Part shown: piece after piece, positions 36,223 through 48,689 of the stretch
Layout of the letters: the number at the start of each line of letters is the position of its first letter
Numbering within the stretch: the stretch's first letter is position 1
Assembly (NCBI GenBank): GCA_963966185.1
Contig: CAWZYM010000196.1
Coordinates: 552,380 to 616,379, forward strand
DNA from: Rhabditoides inermis
Lineage: Eukaryota > Nematoda > Chromadorea > Rhabditida > Rhabditidae
Length of the DNA: 64,000 bases
Reading direction: 5' to 3'
Position numbers and translations under genes: made by a program
The notes under the pieces: generated by a model
Told to the model about the DNA's origin: nothing
The model's input: the letters and a program-made list of their open reading frames with translations, nothing else
Databases searched by the model: none

Positions 36223-36905
36223 TGTGACTTCCCAGTTCTGCTAATTATGGCATTTATGCAAAAATATTTTCTTCCAGATGTGTTCGAATCGTGATCGAAC
36301 TAGATCAGAGAAATAACAGAATAAGGAGGAATCACTGTGTCAATTCCACTCTAGAGAGCGTAGAGAAGCAGTCCGGGAGTTGTGACTTCCCAGTTCTGGT
36401 AATTATGGCATTTATGCAAAAATATTTTCTTCCAGATGTGTTCGAATCGTGATCGAACTAGATAAGAGAATTAACAGAATAAGGAGGAATCACTGTGTCA
36501 GTTACACTCTAGAGAGCGTAGAGAAGCAGTCCGGGAGTTGTTACTTCCCAGTTCTGCTAATTATAACATTTATGCAAAAATATTTTCTTCCAGATGTGTT
36601 CGAATCGTGATCGAACTAGATCAGAGAAATAACAGAATAAGGAGGATTCACTGTGTCAGTTCCACTCTAGAGAGCGTAGAGAAGCAGTCCGGTAGTTGTG
36701 ACTTCCCAGTTCTGCTAATTATGGCATTTATGCAAAACTATTTTCTTCCAAATGTGTTCGAATAGTGATCGAACTAGATCAGAGAAATAACAGAATAAGG
36801 AGGAATCACTGTGTCAGTTTCACTCTAGAGAGCGTAGAGAAGCAGTCCGGGAGTTGTGACTTCCCAGTTCTGCTAATTATGGCATTTATGCAAAAATATT
36901 TTTTT
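34694..36905. repeat. Tandem 7-mer pair (period 1,106 bp)
   Basis: Units at 34,694-35,799 and 35,800-36,905 are 7 x 158 bp each. Both run through ctatttgcttcc, aatgagg with ggaaactg, aatcactatgtcag, gtcaattcc with ctggtaatt, gataagagaattaac with gttacactc, gttgttacttcc with ataacattt, aggaggattcac, and gaatagtgatcg. The only difference I found is aaacgtcttcg in the first unit (about 35,012) against aaacgtgttcg in the second. A full first unit and part of a second also sit at about 30,263-31,791, inside the first 28-mer copy. Confidence 0.85.
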
Positions 36906-39900
36906 CCAGATGTGTTCGAATCGTGATCGAACTAGATCAGAGAAATAACAGAATGAGGAGGAATCACTGTGTCAGTTCCACTCTAGAGAGCGTAGAGAAG
37001 CAGTCCGGGAGTTGTGACTTCCCAGTTCTGCTAATTATGGCATTTATGCAAAAATATTTTCTTCCAGATGAGTTCGAATCGGGATCGAACTAGATCAGAG
37101 AAATAACAGAGTAAGGAGGAATCACTGTGTCAGTTTCACTCTAGAGAGCGTAGAGAAGCAGTCCGGGAGTTGTGACTTCCCAGTTCTGGTAATTATGGCA
37201 TTTATGCAAAACTATTTTCTTCCAGATGTGTTCGAATCGTGATCGAACTAGATCAGAGAAATAACAGAATGAAGAGGAATCACTGTGTCAGTTCCACTCT
37301 AGAGAGCGTAGAGAAGCAGTCCGGGAGTTGTGACTTCCCAGTTCTGCTAATTATGGCATTTATGCAAAAATATTTTCTTCCAGATGAGTTCGAATCGTGA
37401 TCGAACTAGATCAGAGAAATAACAGAATAAGGAGGATTCACTGTGTCAGTTCCACTCTAGAAAGCGTAGAGAAGCAGTGCGGGAGTTGTGACTTCCCAGT
37501 TCTGCTAATTATGGCATTTATGCAAAACTATTTTCTTCCAGATGTGTTCGAATCGTGATCGAACTAGATCAGAGAAATAACAGAATAAGGAGGAATCACT
37601 GTGTCAGTTCCACTCTAGAGAGCGTAGAGAAGCAGTCCGGGAGTTGTGACTTCCCAGTTCTGCTAATTATGGCATTTATGCAAAAATATTTTCTTCCAGA
37701 TGTGTTCGAATCGTGATCGAACTAGATCAGAGAAATAACAGAATAAGGAGGAATCACTATGTCAGTTCCACTCTAGAGAACGTAGAGAAGCAGTCCGGGA
37801 GTTGTGACTTCCCAGTTCTGCTAATTATGGCATTTATGCAAAACTATTTTCTTCCAGATGTGTTCGAATCGTGATCGAACTAGATCAGAGAAATAACAGA
37901 ATAAGGAGGAATCACTGTGTCAGTTCTACTCTAGAGAGCGTAGAGAAGCAGTCCGGGAGTTGTGACTTCCCAGTTCTGCTAATTATGGCATTTTTTCAAA
38001 ACTATTTTTTTCCAAATGTGTTCGAATAGTGATCGAACTAGATCAGAGAAATAACAGAATAAGGAGGAATCACTGTGTCAGTTTCACTCTAGAGAGCGTA
38101 GAGAAGCAGTCCGGGAGTTGTGACTTCCCAGTTCTGCTAATTATGGCATTTATGCGAAACTATTTTCTTCCAGATGTGTTCGAATCGTGATCGTACTAGA
38201 TCAGAGAAATTACAGAATAAGGAGGAATCACTGTGTCAGTTCCACTCTAGAGAGCGTAGAGAAGCAGTCCGGGAGTTGTGACTTCCCAGTTCTGCTAATT
38301 ATGGCATTTATGCAAAAAATATTTTCTTCCGGATGTGTTCGAATCGTGATCGAACTAGATCAGAGAAATAACAGAATAAGAAGGAATCACTGTGTCAGTT
38401 CCACTCTAGAGAGCGTAGAGAAGCTGTCCGGAAACTGTGACTTCCCAGTTCTGCTAATTATTGCATTTATGCAAAAATATTTTCTTCCAAACGTGTTCGA
38501 ATCGTGATCGAACTAGATCAGAGAAATAACAGAATAAGGAGGAATCACTATGTCAGTTTCACTCTAGAGAGCGTAGAGAAGCAGTCCGGGAGTTGTGACT
38601 TCCCAGTTCTGCTAATTATGGCATTTATGCAAAAATATTTTCTTCCAGATGTGTTCGAATCGTGATCGAACTAGATCAGAGAAATAACAGAATAAGGAGG
38701 AATCACTGTGTCAATTCCACTCTAGAGAGCGTAGAGAAGCAGTCCGGGAGTTGTGACTTCCCAGTTCTGGTAATTATGGCATTTATGCAAAAATATTTTC
38801 TTCCAGATGTGTTCGAATCGTGATCGAACTAGATAAGAGAATTGACAGAATAAGGAGGAATCACTGTGTCAGTTACACTCTAGAGAGCGTAGAGAAGCAG
38901 TCCGGGAGTTGTTACTTCCCAGTTCTGCTAATTATAACATTTATGCAAAAATATTTTCTTCCAGATGTGTTCGAATCGTGATCGAACTAGATCAGAGAAA
39001 TAACAGAATAAGGAGGATTCACTGTGTCAGTTCCACTCTAGAGAGCGTAGAGAAGCAGTCCGGTAGTTGTGACTTCCCAGTTCTGCTAATTATGGCATTT
39101 ATGCAAAACTATTTTCTTCCAAATGTGTTCGAATAGTGATCGAACTAGATCAGAGAAATAACAGAATAAGGAGGAATCACTGTGTCAGTTTCACTCTAGA
39201 GAGCGTAGAGAAGCAGTCCGGGAGTTGTGACTTCCCAGTTCTGCTAATTATGGCATTTATGCAAAAATATTTTCTTCCAGATGTGTTCGAATCGTGATCG
39301 AACTAGATCAGAGAAATAACAGAATGAGGAGGAATCACTGTGTCAGTTCCACTCTAGAGAGCGTAGAGAAGCAGTCCGGGAGTTGTGACTTCCCAGTTCT
39401 GCTAATTATGGCATTAATGCAAAAATATTTTCTTCCAGATGAGTTCGAATCGGGATCGAACTAGATCAGAGAAATAACAGAATAAGGAGGAATCACTGTG
39501 TCAGTTTCACTCTAGAGAGCGTAGAGAAGCAGTCCGGGAGTTGTGACTTCCCAGTTCTGGTAATTATGGCATTTATGCAAAACTATTTTCTTCCAGATGT
39601 GTTCGAATCGTGATCGAACTAGATCAGAGAAATAACAGAATGAAGAGGAATCACTGTGTCAGTTCCACTCTAGAGAGCGTAGAGAAGCAGTCCGGGAGTT
39701 GTGACTTCCCAGTTCTGCTAATTATGGCATTTATGCAAAAATATTTTCTTCCAGATGAGTTCGAATCGTGATCGAACTAGATCAGAGAAATAACAGAATA
39801 AGGAGGATTCACTGTGTCAGTTCCACTCTAGAAAGCGTAGAGAAGCAGTGCGGGAGTTGTGACTTCCCAGTTCTGCTAATTATGGCATTTATGCAAAACT

Positions 39901-41650
39901 ATTTTCTTCCAGATGTGTTCGAATCGTGATCGAACTAGATCAGAGAAATAACAGAATAAGGAGGAATCACTGTGTCAGTTCCACTCTAGAGAGCGTAGAG
40001 AAGCAGTCCGGGAGTTGTGACTTCCCAGTTCTGCTAATTATGGCATTTATGCAAAAATATTTTCTTCCAGATGTGTTCGAATCGTGATCGAACTAGATCA
40101 GAGAAATAACAGAATAAGGAGGAATCACTGTGTCAGTTCCACTCTAGAGAGCGTAGAGAAGCAGTCCGGGAGTTGTGACTTCCCAGTTCTGCTAATTATG
40201 GCATTTATGCAAAACTATTTTCTTCCAGATGTGTTCGAATCGTGATCGAACTAGATCAGAGAAATAACAGAATAAGAAGGAATCACTGTGTCAGTTCCAC
40301 TCTAGAGAGCGTAGAGAAGCAGTCCGGTAGTTGTGACTTCCCAGTTCTGCTAATTATGGCATTTATGCAAAACTATTTTTTTCCAAATGTGTTCGAATAG
40401 TGATCGAACTAGATCAGAGAAATAACAGAATAAGGAGGAATCACTGTGTCAGTTTCACTCTAGAGAGCGTAGAGAAGCAGTCCGGGAGTTGTGACTTCCC
40501 AGTTCTGCTAATTATGGCATTTATGCAAAAATATTTTCTTCCAGATGTGTTCGAATCGTGATCGAACTAGATCAGAGAAATAACAGAATAAGGAGGAATC
40601 ACTGTGTCAGTTCCACTCTAGAGAGCGTAGAGAAGCAGTCCGGGAGTTGTGACTTCCCAGTTCTGCTAATTATGGCATTTATGCAAAAATATTTTCTTCC
40701 GGATGTGTTCGAATCGTGATCGAACTAGATCAGAGAAATAACAGAATAAGAAGGAATCACTGTGTCAGTTCCACTCTAGAGAGCGTATGTAGAGAAGCTG
40801 TCCGGAAACTGTGACTTCCCAGTTCTGCTAATTATTGCATTTATGCAAAAATATTTTCTTCCAAACGTGTTCGAATCGTGATCGAACTAGATCAGAGAAA
40901 TAACAGAATAAGGAGGAATCACTATGTCAGTTTCACTCTAGAGAGCGTAGAGAAGCAGTCCGGGAGTTGTGACTTCCCAGTTCTGCTAATTATGGCATTT
41001 ATGCAAAAATATTTTCTTCCAGATGTGTTCGAATCGTGATCGAACTAGATCAGAGAAATAACAGAATAAGGAGGAATCACTGTGTCAATTCCACTCTAGA
41101 GAGCGTAGAGAAGCAGTCCGGGAGTTGTGACTTCCCAGTTCTGGTAATTATGGCATTTATGCAAAAATATTTTCTTCCAGATGTGTTCGAATCGTGATCG
41201 AACTAGATAAGAGAATTAACAGAATAAGGAGGAATCACTGTGTCAGTTACACTCTAGAGAGCGTAGAGAAGCAGTCCGGGAGTTGTTACTTCCCAGTTCT
41301 GCTAATTATAACATTTATGCAAAAATATTTTCTTCCAGATGTGTTCGAATCGTGATCGAACTAGATCAGAGAAATAACAGAATAAGGAGGATTCACTGTG
41401 TCAGTTCCACTCTAGAGAGCGTAGAGAAGCAGTCCGGTAGTTGTGACTTCCCAGTTCTGCTAATTATGGCATTTATGCAAAACTATTTTCTTCCAAATGT
41501 GTTCGAATAGTGATCGAACTAGATCAGAGAAATAACAGAATAAGGAGGAATCACTGTGTCAGTTTCACTCTAGAGAGCGTAGAGAAGCAGTCCGGGAGTT
41601 GTGACTTCCCAGTTCTGCTAATTATGGCATTTATGCAAAAATATTTTCTT
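36906..41650. repeat. Two copies of a 15-monomer higher-order repeat (7 + 8)
   Basis: The pair of rare changes gatgagttcgaatcgggatcg recurs 2,371 bp apart (cgggatcg at 37,080 and 39,451), and gaatgagg is at 36,951 and 39,322. The 7-mer marker gttgttacttcc appears near 36,537, 38,908 and 41,282, spaced 2,371 and 2,374 bp. So the 15-mer is an 8-mer followed by a copy of the 7-mer seen to its left. The lengths fit 15 x 158 plus 1 (an extra A near 38,320) and plus 4 (a 4-bp insertion near 40,787). Confidence 0.8.
40781..40790. repeat. 4-bp insertion in one monomer
   Basis: The sequence gagcgtatgtagagaag replaces gagcgtagagaag, adding four bases next to an existing gtag. I saw it only here. It accounts for the 2,374-bp length of this 15-mer copy. 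Confidence 0.85.
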
Positions 41651-44403
41651 CCAGATGTGTTCTAATCGTGATCGAACTAGATCAGAGAAATAACAGAATA
41701 AGGAGGAATCACTGTGTCAGTTCCACTCTAGAGAGCGTAGAGAAGCAGTCCGGGAGTTGTGACTTCCCAGTTCTGCTAATTATGGCATTTATGCAAAACT
41801 ATTTTCTTCCAGATGTGTTCGAATCGTGATCGAACTAGATCAGAGAAATAACAGAATAAGAAGGAATCACTGTGTCAGTTCCACTCTAGAGAGCGTAGAG
41901 AAGCAGTCCGGTAGTTGTGACTTCCCAGTTCTGCTAATTATGGCATTTATGCAAAACTATTTTTTTCCAAATGTGTTCGAATAGTGATCGAACTAGATCA
42001 GAGAAATAACAGAATAAGGAGGAATCACTGTGTCAGTTTCACTCTAGAGAGCGTAGAGAAGCAGTCCGGGAGTTGTGACTTCCCAGTTCTGCTAATTATG
42101 GCATTTATGCAAAAATATTTTCTTCCAGATGTGTTCGAATCGTGATCGAACTAGATCAGAGAAATAACAGAATGAGGAGGAATCACTGTGTCAGTTCCAC
42201 TCTAGAGAGCGTAGAGAAGCAGTCCGGAAGTTGTGACTTCCCAGTTCTGCTAATTATGGCATTTATGCAAAAATATTTTCTTCCAGATGAGTTCGAATCG
42301 TGATCGAACTAGATCAGAGAAATAACAGAATAAGAAGGAATCACTGTGTCAGTTTCACTCTAGAGAGCGTAGAGAAGCAGTCCGGGAGTTGTGACTTCCC
42401 AGTTCTGCTAATTATAACATTTATGCAAAAATATTTTCTTCCAGATGTGTTCGAATCGTGATCGAACTAGATCAGAGAAATAACAGAATAAGGAGGAATC
42501 ACTGTGTCAGTTTCACTCTAGAGAGCGTAGAGAAGCAGTCCGGGAGTTGTGACTTCCAGTTCTGCTAATTATGGCATTTATGCAAAAATATTTTCTTCCA
42601 GATGTGTTCGAATCGTGATCGAACTAGATCAGAGAAATAACAGAATAAGGAGGAATCACTGTGTCAGTTTCACTCTAGAGAGCGTAGAGAAGCAGTCCGG
42701 GAGTTGTGACTTCCCAGTTCTGCTAATTATGGCATTTATGCAAAAATATTTTCTTCCAGATGTGTTCGAATCGTGATCGAACTAGATCAGAGAAATAACA
42801 GAATAAGGAGGAATCACTGTGTCAGTTCCACTCTAGAGAGCGTAGAGAAGCAGTCCGGGAGTTGTGACTTCCCAGTTCTGCTAATTATGGCATTTATGCA
42901 AAACTATTTTCTTCCAGATGTGTTCGAATCGTGATCGAACTAGATCAGAGAAATAACAGAATAAGAAGGAATCACTGTGTCAGTTCCACTCTAGAGAGCG
43001 TAGAGAAGCAGTCCGGTAGTTGTGACTTCCCAGTTCTGCTAATTATGGCATTTATGCAAAACTATTTTCTTCCAAATGTGTTCGAATAGTGATCGAACTA
43101 GATCAGAGAAATAACAGAATAAGGAGGAATCACTGTGTCAGTTTGCTTCTAGAGAGCGTAGAGAAGCAGTCCGGGAGTTGTGACTTCCCAGTTCTGCTAA
43201 TTATGGCATTTATGCAAAAATATTTTCTTCCAGATGTGTTCGAATCGTGATCGAACTAGATCAGAGAAATAACAGAATGAAGAGGAATCACTGTGTCAGT
43301 TCCAGTCTAGAGAGCGTAGAGAAGCAGTCCGGGAGATGTGACTTCCCAGTTCTGCTAATTAGGACATTTATGCAAAACTATATCCTTCCAGATGTGTTCG
43401 AATTGTGATCGAACTAGATCAGAGAATTAACAGAACAAGAAGGAATCACTGTGTCAGTTTCACTTTAGAGACCGTAGAAAAGCTGTCCGGAAACTGTGAC
43501 TTCCCAGTTCTGCTAATTTTGGCATTTATGCAAAAGTATTTTCTTCCAAATGTGTTCGAATCGTGATCGAACTAGATCAGAGAAATAACAGAATGAAGAG
43601 GAATCACTGTGTCAGTTCCAGTCTAGAGAGCGTAGAGAAGCAGTCCGGGAGTTGTGACTTCCAGTTCTGCTAATTATGGCATTTATGCAAAACTATTTTC
43701 TTCCAGATGTGTTCGAATCGTGATCGAACTAGATCAGAGAAATAACAGAATAAGGAGGAATCACTGTGTCAGTTCCACTATAGAGAGCGTAGAGAAGCAG
43801 TCCGGGAGTTGTGACTTCCAGTTCTGCTAATTATGGCATTTATGCAAAAATATTTTCTTCCAGATGTGTTCGAATCGTGATCGAACTAGATCAGAGAAAT
43901 AACAGAATAAGGAGGAATCACTGTGTCAGTTTCACTCTAGAGAGCGTAGAGAAGCAGTCCGGGAGTTGTGACTTCCCAGTTCTGCTAATTATGGCATTTA
44001 TGCAAAAATATTTTCTTCCAGATGTGTTCGAATCGTGATCGAACTAGATCAGAGAAATAACAGAATAAGGAGGAATCACTGTGTCAGTTCCACTCTAGAG
44101 AGCGTAGAGAAGCAGTCCGGGAGTTGTGACTTCCCAGTTCTGCTAATTATGGCATTTATGCAAAACTATTTTCTTCCAGATGTGTTCGAATCGTGATCGA
44201 ACTAGATCAGAGAAATAACAGAATAAGAAGGAATCACTGTGTCAGTTCCACTCTAGAGAGCGTAGAGAAGCAGTCCGGTAGTTGTGACTTCCCAGTTCTG
44301 CTAATTATGGCATATATGCAAAACTATTTTCTTCCAAATGTGTTCGAATAGTGATCGAACTAGATCAGAGAAATAACAGAATAAGGAGGAATCACTGTGT
44401 CAG
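41651..44403. repeat. Array segment with an 8-monomer duplication (period 1,262 bp)
   Basis: A one-base loss (gtgacttccagttc) at about 42,550 recurs at about 43,812. A gtttgcttctag monomer at 43,142 matches gtttccttctag at 44,404. Both offsets are 1,262 bp, or 8 x 158 minus 2. The copies separate near 43.58 and 44.84 kb. The block introduces the aatgaagagg, ccagtctag and aattaggacattt/tatatcc monomers that dominate the repeats further right. A second gtgacttccagttc lies near 43,665. Confidence 0.75.
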
Positions 44404-45471
44404 TTTCCTTCTAGAGAGCGCAGAGAAGCAGTCCGGGAGTTGTGACTTCCCAGTTCTGCTAATTATGGCATTTATGCAAAAATATTTTCTTCCAGATGTG
44501 TTCGAATCGTGATCGAACTAGATCAGAGAAATAACAGAATGAAGAGGAATCACTGTGTCAGTTCCAGTCTAGAGAGCGTAGAGAAGCAGTCCGGGAGATG
44601 TGACTTCCCAGTTCTGCTAATTAGGACATTTATGCAAAACTATATCCTTCCAGATGTGTTCGAATTGTGATCGAACTAGATCAGAGAATTAACAGAACAA
44701 GAAGGAATCACTGTGTCAGTTTCACTTTAGAGACCGTAGAAAAGCTGTCCGGAAACTGTGACTTCCCAGTTCTGCTAATTTTGGCATTTATGCAAAAGTA
44801 TTTTCTTCCAAATGTGTTCGAATCGTGATCGAACTAGATCAGAGAAATAACAGAATAAGGAGGAATCACTGTGTCAGTTCCACTCTAGAGAGCGTAGAGA
44901 AGCAGTCCGGGAGTTGTGACTTCCCAGTTCTGCTAATTAGGACATTTATGCAAAACTATATCCTTCCAGATGTGTTCGAATTGTGATCGAACTAGATCAG
45001 AGAATTAACAGAACAAGAAGGAATCACTGTGTCAGTTTCACTTTAGAGAGCGTAGAAAAGCTGTCCGGAAACTGTGACTTCCCAGTTCTGCTAATTTTGG
45101 CATTTATGCAAAAGTATTTTCTATCAAATGTGTTCGAATCGTGATCGAACTAGATCAGAGAGATAACAGAATAAGGAGGAATCACTGTGTCAGTTCCACT
45201 CTAGAGAGCGTAGAGAAGCAGTCCGGGAGTTGTGACTTCCCAGTTATGCTAATTATGGCATTTATGCAAAAATATTTTCTTCCAGATGTGTTCGAATCGT
45301 GATCGAATTAGATCAGAGAAATAACAGAATAAGGAGGAATCACTGTGTCAGTTCCACTCTAGAGAACGTAGAGAAGCAGTCCGGGAGTTGTGACTTCCCA
45401 GTTCTGCTAATTATGGCATTTATGCAAAAATATTTTCTTCCAGATGTGTTCGAATCGTGATCGAACTAGAT
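44404..45471. repeat. Recurrent block B, copy 1
   Basis: The block starts at tttccttctag (44,404) and reaches tcaaagaaataacagaaaaagg at 45,471, an internal distance of 1,067 bp. In between come the aatgaagagg/ccagtctag monomer, two tatatcc monomers each followed by attaacagaacaagaagg, ttctatcaaatg, a ttatgctaatt monomer and gagaacgtag. Copy 1 has small private differences, such as gagcgcagag and gagagataac. Confidence 0.8.
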
Positions 45472-48400
45472 CAAAGAAATAACAGAAAAAGGAGGAATCA
45501 CTGTGTCAGTTCCACTCTAGAGAGCGTAGAGAAGCAGTCCGGTAGTTGTGACTTCCCAGTTCTGCTAATAATGGAATTTATGCAAAACTATTTTCTTCCA
45601 AATGTGTTCGAATCGTGATCGAATTAGATCAGAGAAATAACAGAATAAGGAGGAATCACTGTGTCAGTTTCACTCTAGAGAGCGTAGAGAAGCAGTCCGG
45701 GAGTTGTGACTTCCCAGTTCTGCTAATAATGGAATTTATGCAAAACTATTTTCTTCCAAATGTGTTCGAATCGTGATCGAATTAGATCAGAGAAATAACA
45801 GAATAAGGAGGAATCACTGTGTCAGTTCCACTCTAGAGATCGTAGAGAAGCAGTCCGGGAGTTGTGACTTCCCAGTTCTGCTAATTATGGCATTTATGCA
45901 AAAATATTTTCTTCCAGATGTGTTCGAATCGTGATCGAACTAGATCAGAGAAATAATAAAATAAGGAGGAATCACTGTGTCAGTTCCACTCTAGAGAGCG
46001 TAGAAAAGCAGTCCGGGAGTAGTGACTTCCCAGCTCTGCTAATTATGGCATTTATGCAAAACTATTTTCTTCCATATGTGTTCGAATCGTGATCGAACTA
46101 GATCAGAGAAATAACAGAATAAGGAAAAATCACTGTGTCAGTTCCACTCTAGAGAGCGTAGAGAAGCAGTCCGGGAGTTGTGACTTCCCAGTTCTGCTAA
46201 TTATGGCATTTATGCAAAACTATTTTCTTCCAAATGTGTTCGAATCGTGATCGAACTAGATCAGAGAAATAACAGAATGAGGAGGAATCACTGTGTCAGA
46301 TCCATTCTAGAGAGCGTAAAGAAGCAGTCCGGGAGTTGTGACTTCCCAGTTCTGCTAATTATGGCATTTATGCAAAAATATTTTTTTCCAGATGTGTTCG
46401 AATCGTGATCGAACTAGATCTGAGAAACAACAGAATGAGGAGGAATCACTGTGTCAGTTCCACTCTAGAGAGCGTAGAGAAGCAGTCCGGGAGTTGTGAC
46501 TTCTCAGTTCTGCTAATTATGGCATTTATGCAAAACTATTTTCTTCCAAATGTGTTCGAATCGTGATCGAACTAGATCAGAGAAATAACAGAATGAGGAG
46601 AAATCACTGTGTCAGATCCACTCTAGAGAGCGTAGAAAAGCAGTCCGGGAGTTGTGACTTACCAGTTATGCTAATTATGGCATTTATGCAAAAATATTTT
46701 CTTCCAGATGTGTTCGAATCGTGATCGAACTAGATCTGAGAAACAACAGAATGAGGAGGAATCACTGTGTCAGTTCCACTCTAGAGAGCGTAGAGAAGCA
46801 GTCCGGGAGTTGTGACTTCTCAGTTCTGCTAAATATGGCATTTATGCAAAACTTATTTCTTCCAAATGTGTTCGAATCGTGATCGAACTAGATCAGAGAA
46901 ATAACAGAATAAGGAGGAATCACTGTGTCAGTTCCACTCTAGAGAGCGTAGAAAAGCAGTCCGGGAGTTGTGACTTACCAGTTATGCTAATTATGGCATT
47001 TATGCAAAAATATTTTCTTCCAGATGTGTTCGAATCGTGATCGAACTAGATCAGAGAAATAACAGAATAAGGAGGAATCACTGTGTCAGTTCCACTCTAG
47101 AGAGCGTAGAGAAGCAGTCCGGTAGTTGTGACTTCCCAGTTCTGCTAATTATGGAATTTATGCAAAACTATTTTCTTCCAAATGTGTTCGAATCGTGATC
47201 GAACTAGATCAGAGAAATAACAGAATGAGGAGGAATCACTGCGTCAGATCCACTCTAGAGAGCGTAGAAAAGCAGTCCGGTAGTTGTGACTTCCCAGTTC
47301 TGCTAATTATGGCATTTATGCAAAACTTATTTCTTCCAAATGTGTTCGAGTCGTGATCGAACTAGATCAGAGAAATAACAGAATAAAGAAGAATCACTGT
47401 GTCAGTTCCACTCTAGAGAGCGTAGAGAAGCATTCCGGGAGTTGTGACTTCTCAGTTCTGCTAAATATGGCATTTATGCAAAACTTATTTCTTCCAAATG
47501 TGTTCGAATCGTGATCGAACTAGATCAGAGAAATAACAGAATAAGGAGGAATCACTGTGTCAGTTCCACTCTAGAGAGCGTAGAAAAGCAGTCCGGGAGT
47601 TGTGACTTACCAGTTATGCTAATTATGGCATTTATGCAAAAATATTTTCTTCCAGATGTGTTCGAATCGTGATCGAACTAGATCAAAGAAATAACAGAAA
47701 AAGGAGGAATCACTGTGTCAGTTCCACTCTAGAGATCGTAGAGAAGCAGTCCGGTAGTTGTGACTTCCCAGTTCTGCTAATAATGGAATTTATGCAAAAC
47801 TATTTTCTTCCAAATGTGTTCGAATCGTGATCGAATTAGATCAGAGAAATAACAGAATAAGGAGGAATCACTGTGTCAGTTCCACTCTAGAGATCGTAGA
47901 GAAGCAGTCCGGGAGTTGTGACTTCCCAGTTCTGCTAATTATGGCATTTATGCAAAAATATTTTCTTCCAGATGTGTTCGAATCGTGATCGAACTAGATC
48001 AGAGAAATAATAAAATAAGGAGGAATCACTGTGTCAGTTCCACTCTAGAGAGCGTAGAAAAGCAGTCCGGGAGTAGTGACTTCCCAGCTCTGCTAATTAT
48101 GGCATTTATGCAAAACTATTTTCTTCCATATGTGTTCGAATCGTGATCGAACTAGATCAGAGAAATAACAGAATAAGGAAAAATCACTGTGTCAGTTCCA
48201 CTCTAGAGAGCGTAGAGAAGCAGTCCGGGAGTTGTGACTTCCCAGTTCTGCTAATTATGGCATTTATGCAAAACTATTTTCTTCCAAATGTGTTCGAATC
48301 GTGATCGAACTAGATCAGAGAAATAACAGAATGAGGAGGAATCACTGTGTCAGATCCATTCTAGAGAGCGTAAAGAAGCAGTCCGGGAGTTGTGACTTCC

Positions 48401-48689
48401 CAGTTCTGCTAATTATGGCATTTATGCAAAAATATTTTTTTCCAGATGTGTTCGAATCGTGATCGAACTAGATCTGAGAAACAACAGAATGAGGAGGAAT
48501 CACTGTGTCAGTTCCACTCTAGAGAGCGTAGAGAAGCAGTCCGGGAGTTGTGACTTCTCAGTTCTGCTAATTATGGCATTTATGCAAAACTATTTTCTTC
48601 CAAATGTGTTCGAATCGTGATCGAACTAGATCAGAGAAATAACAGAATGAGGAGAAATCACTGTGTCAGATCCACTCTAGAGAGCGTAG

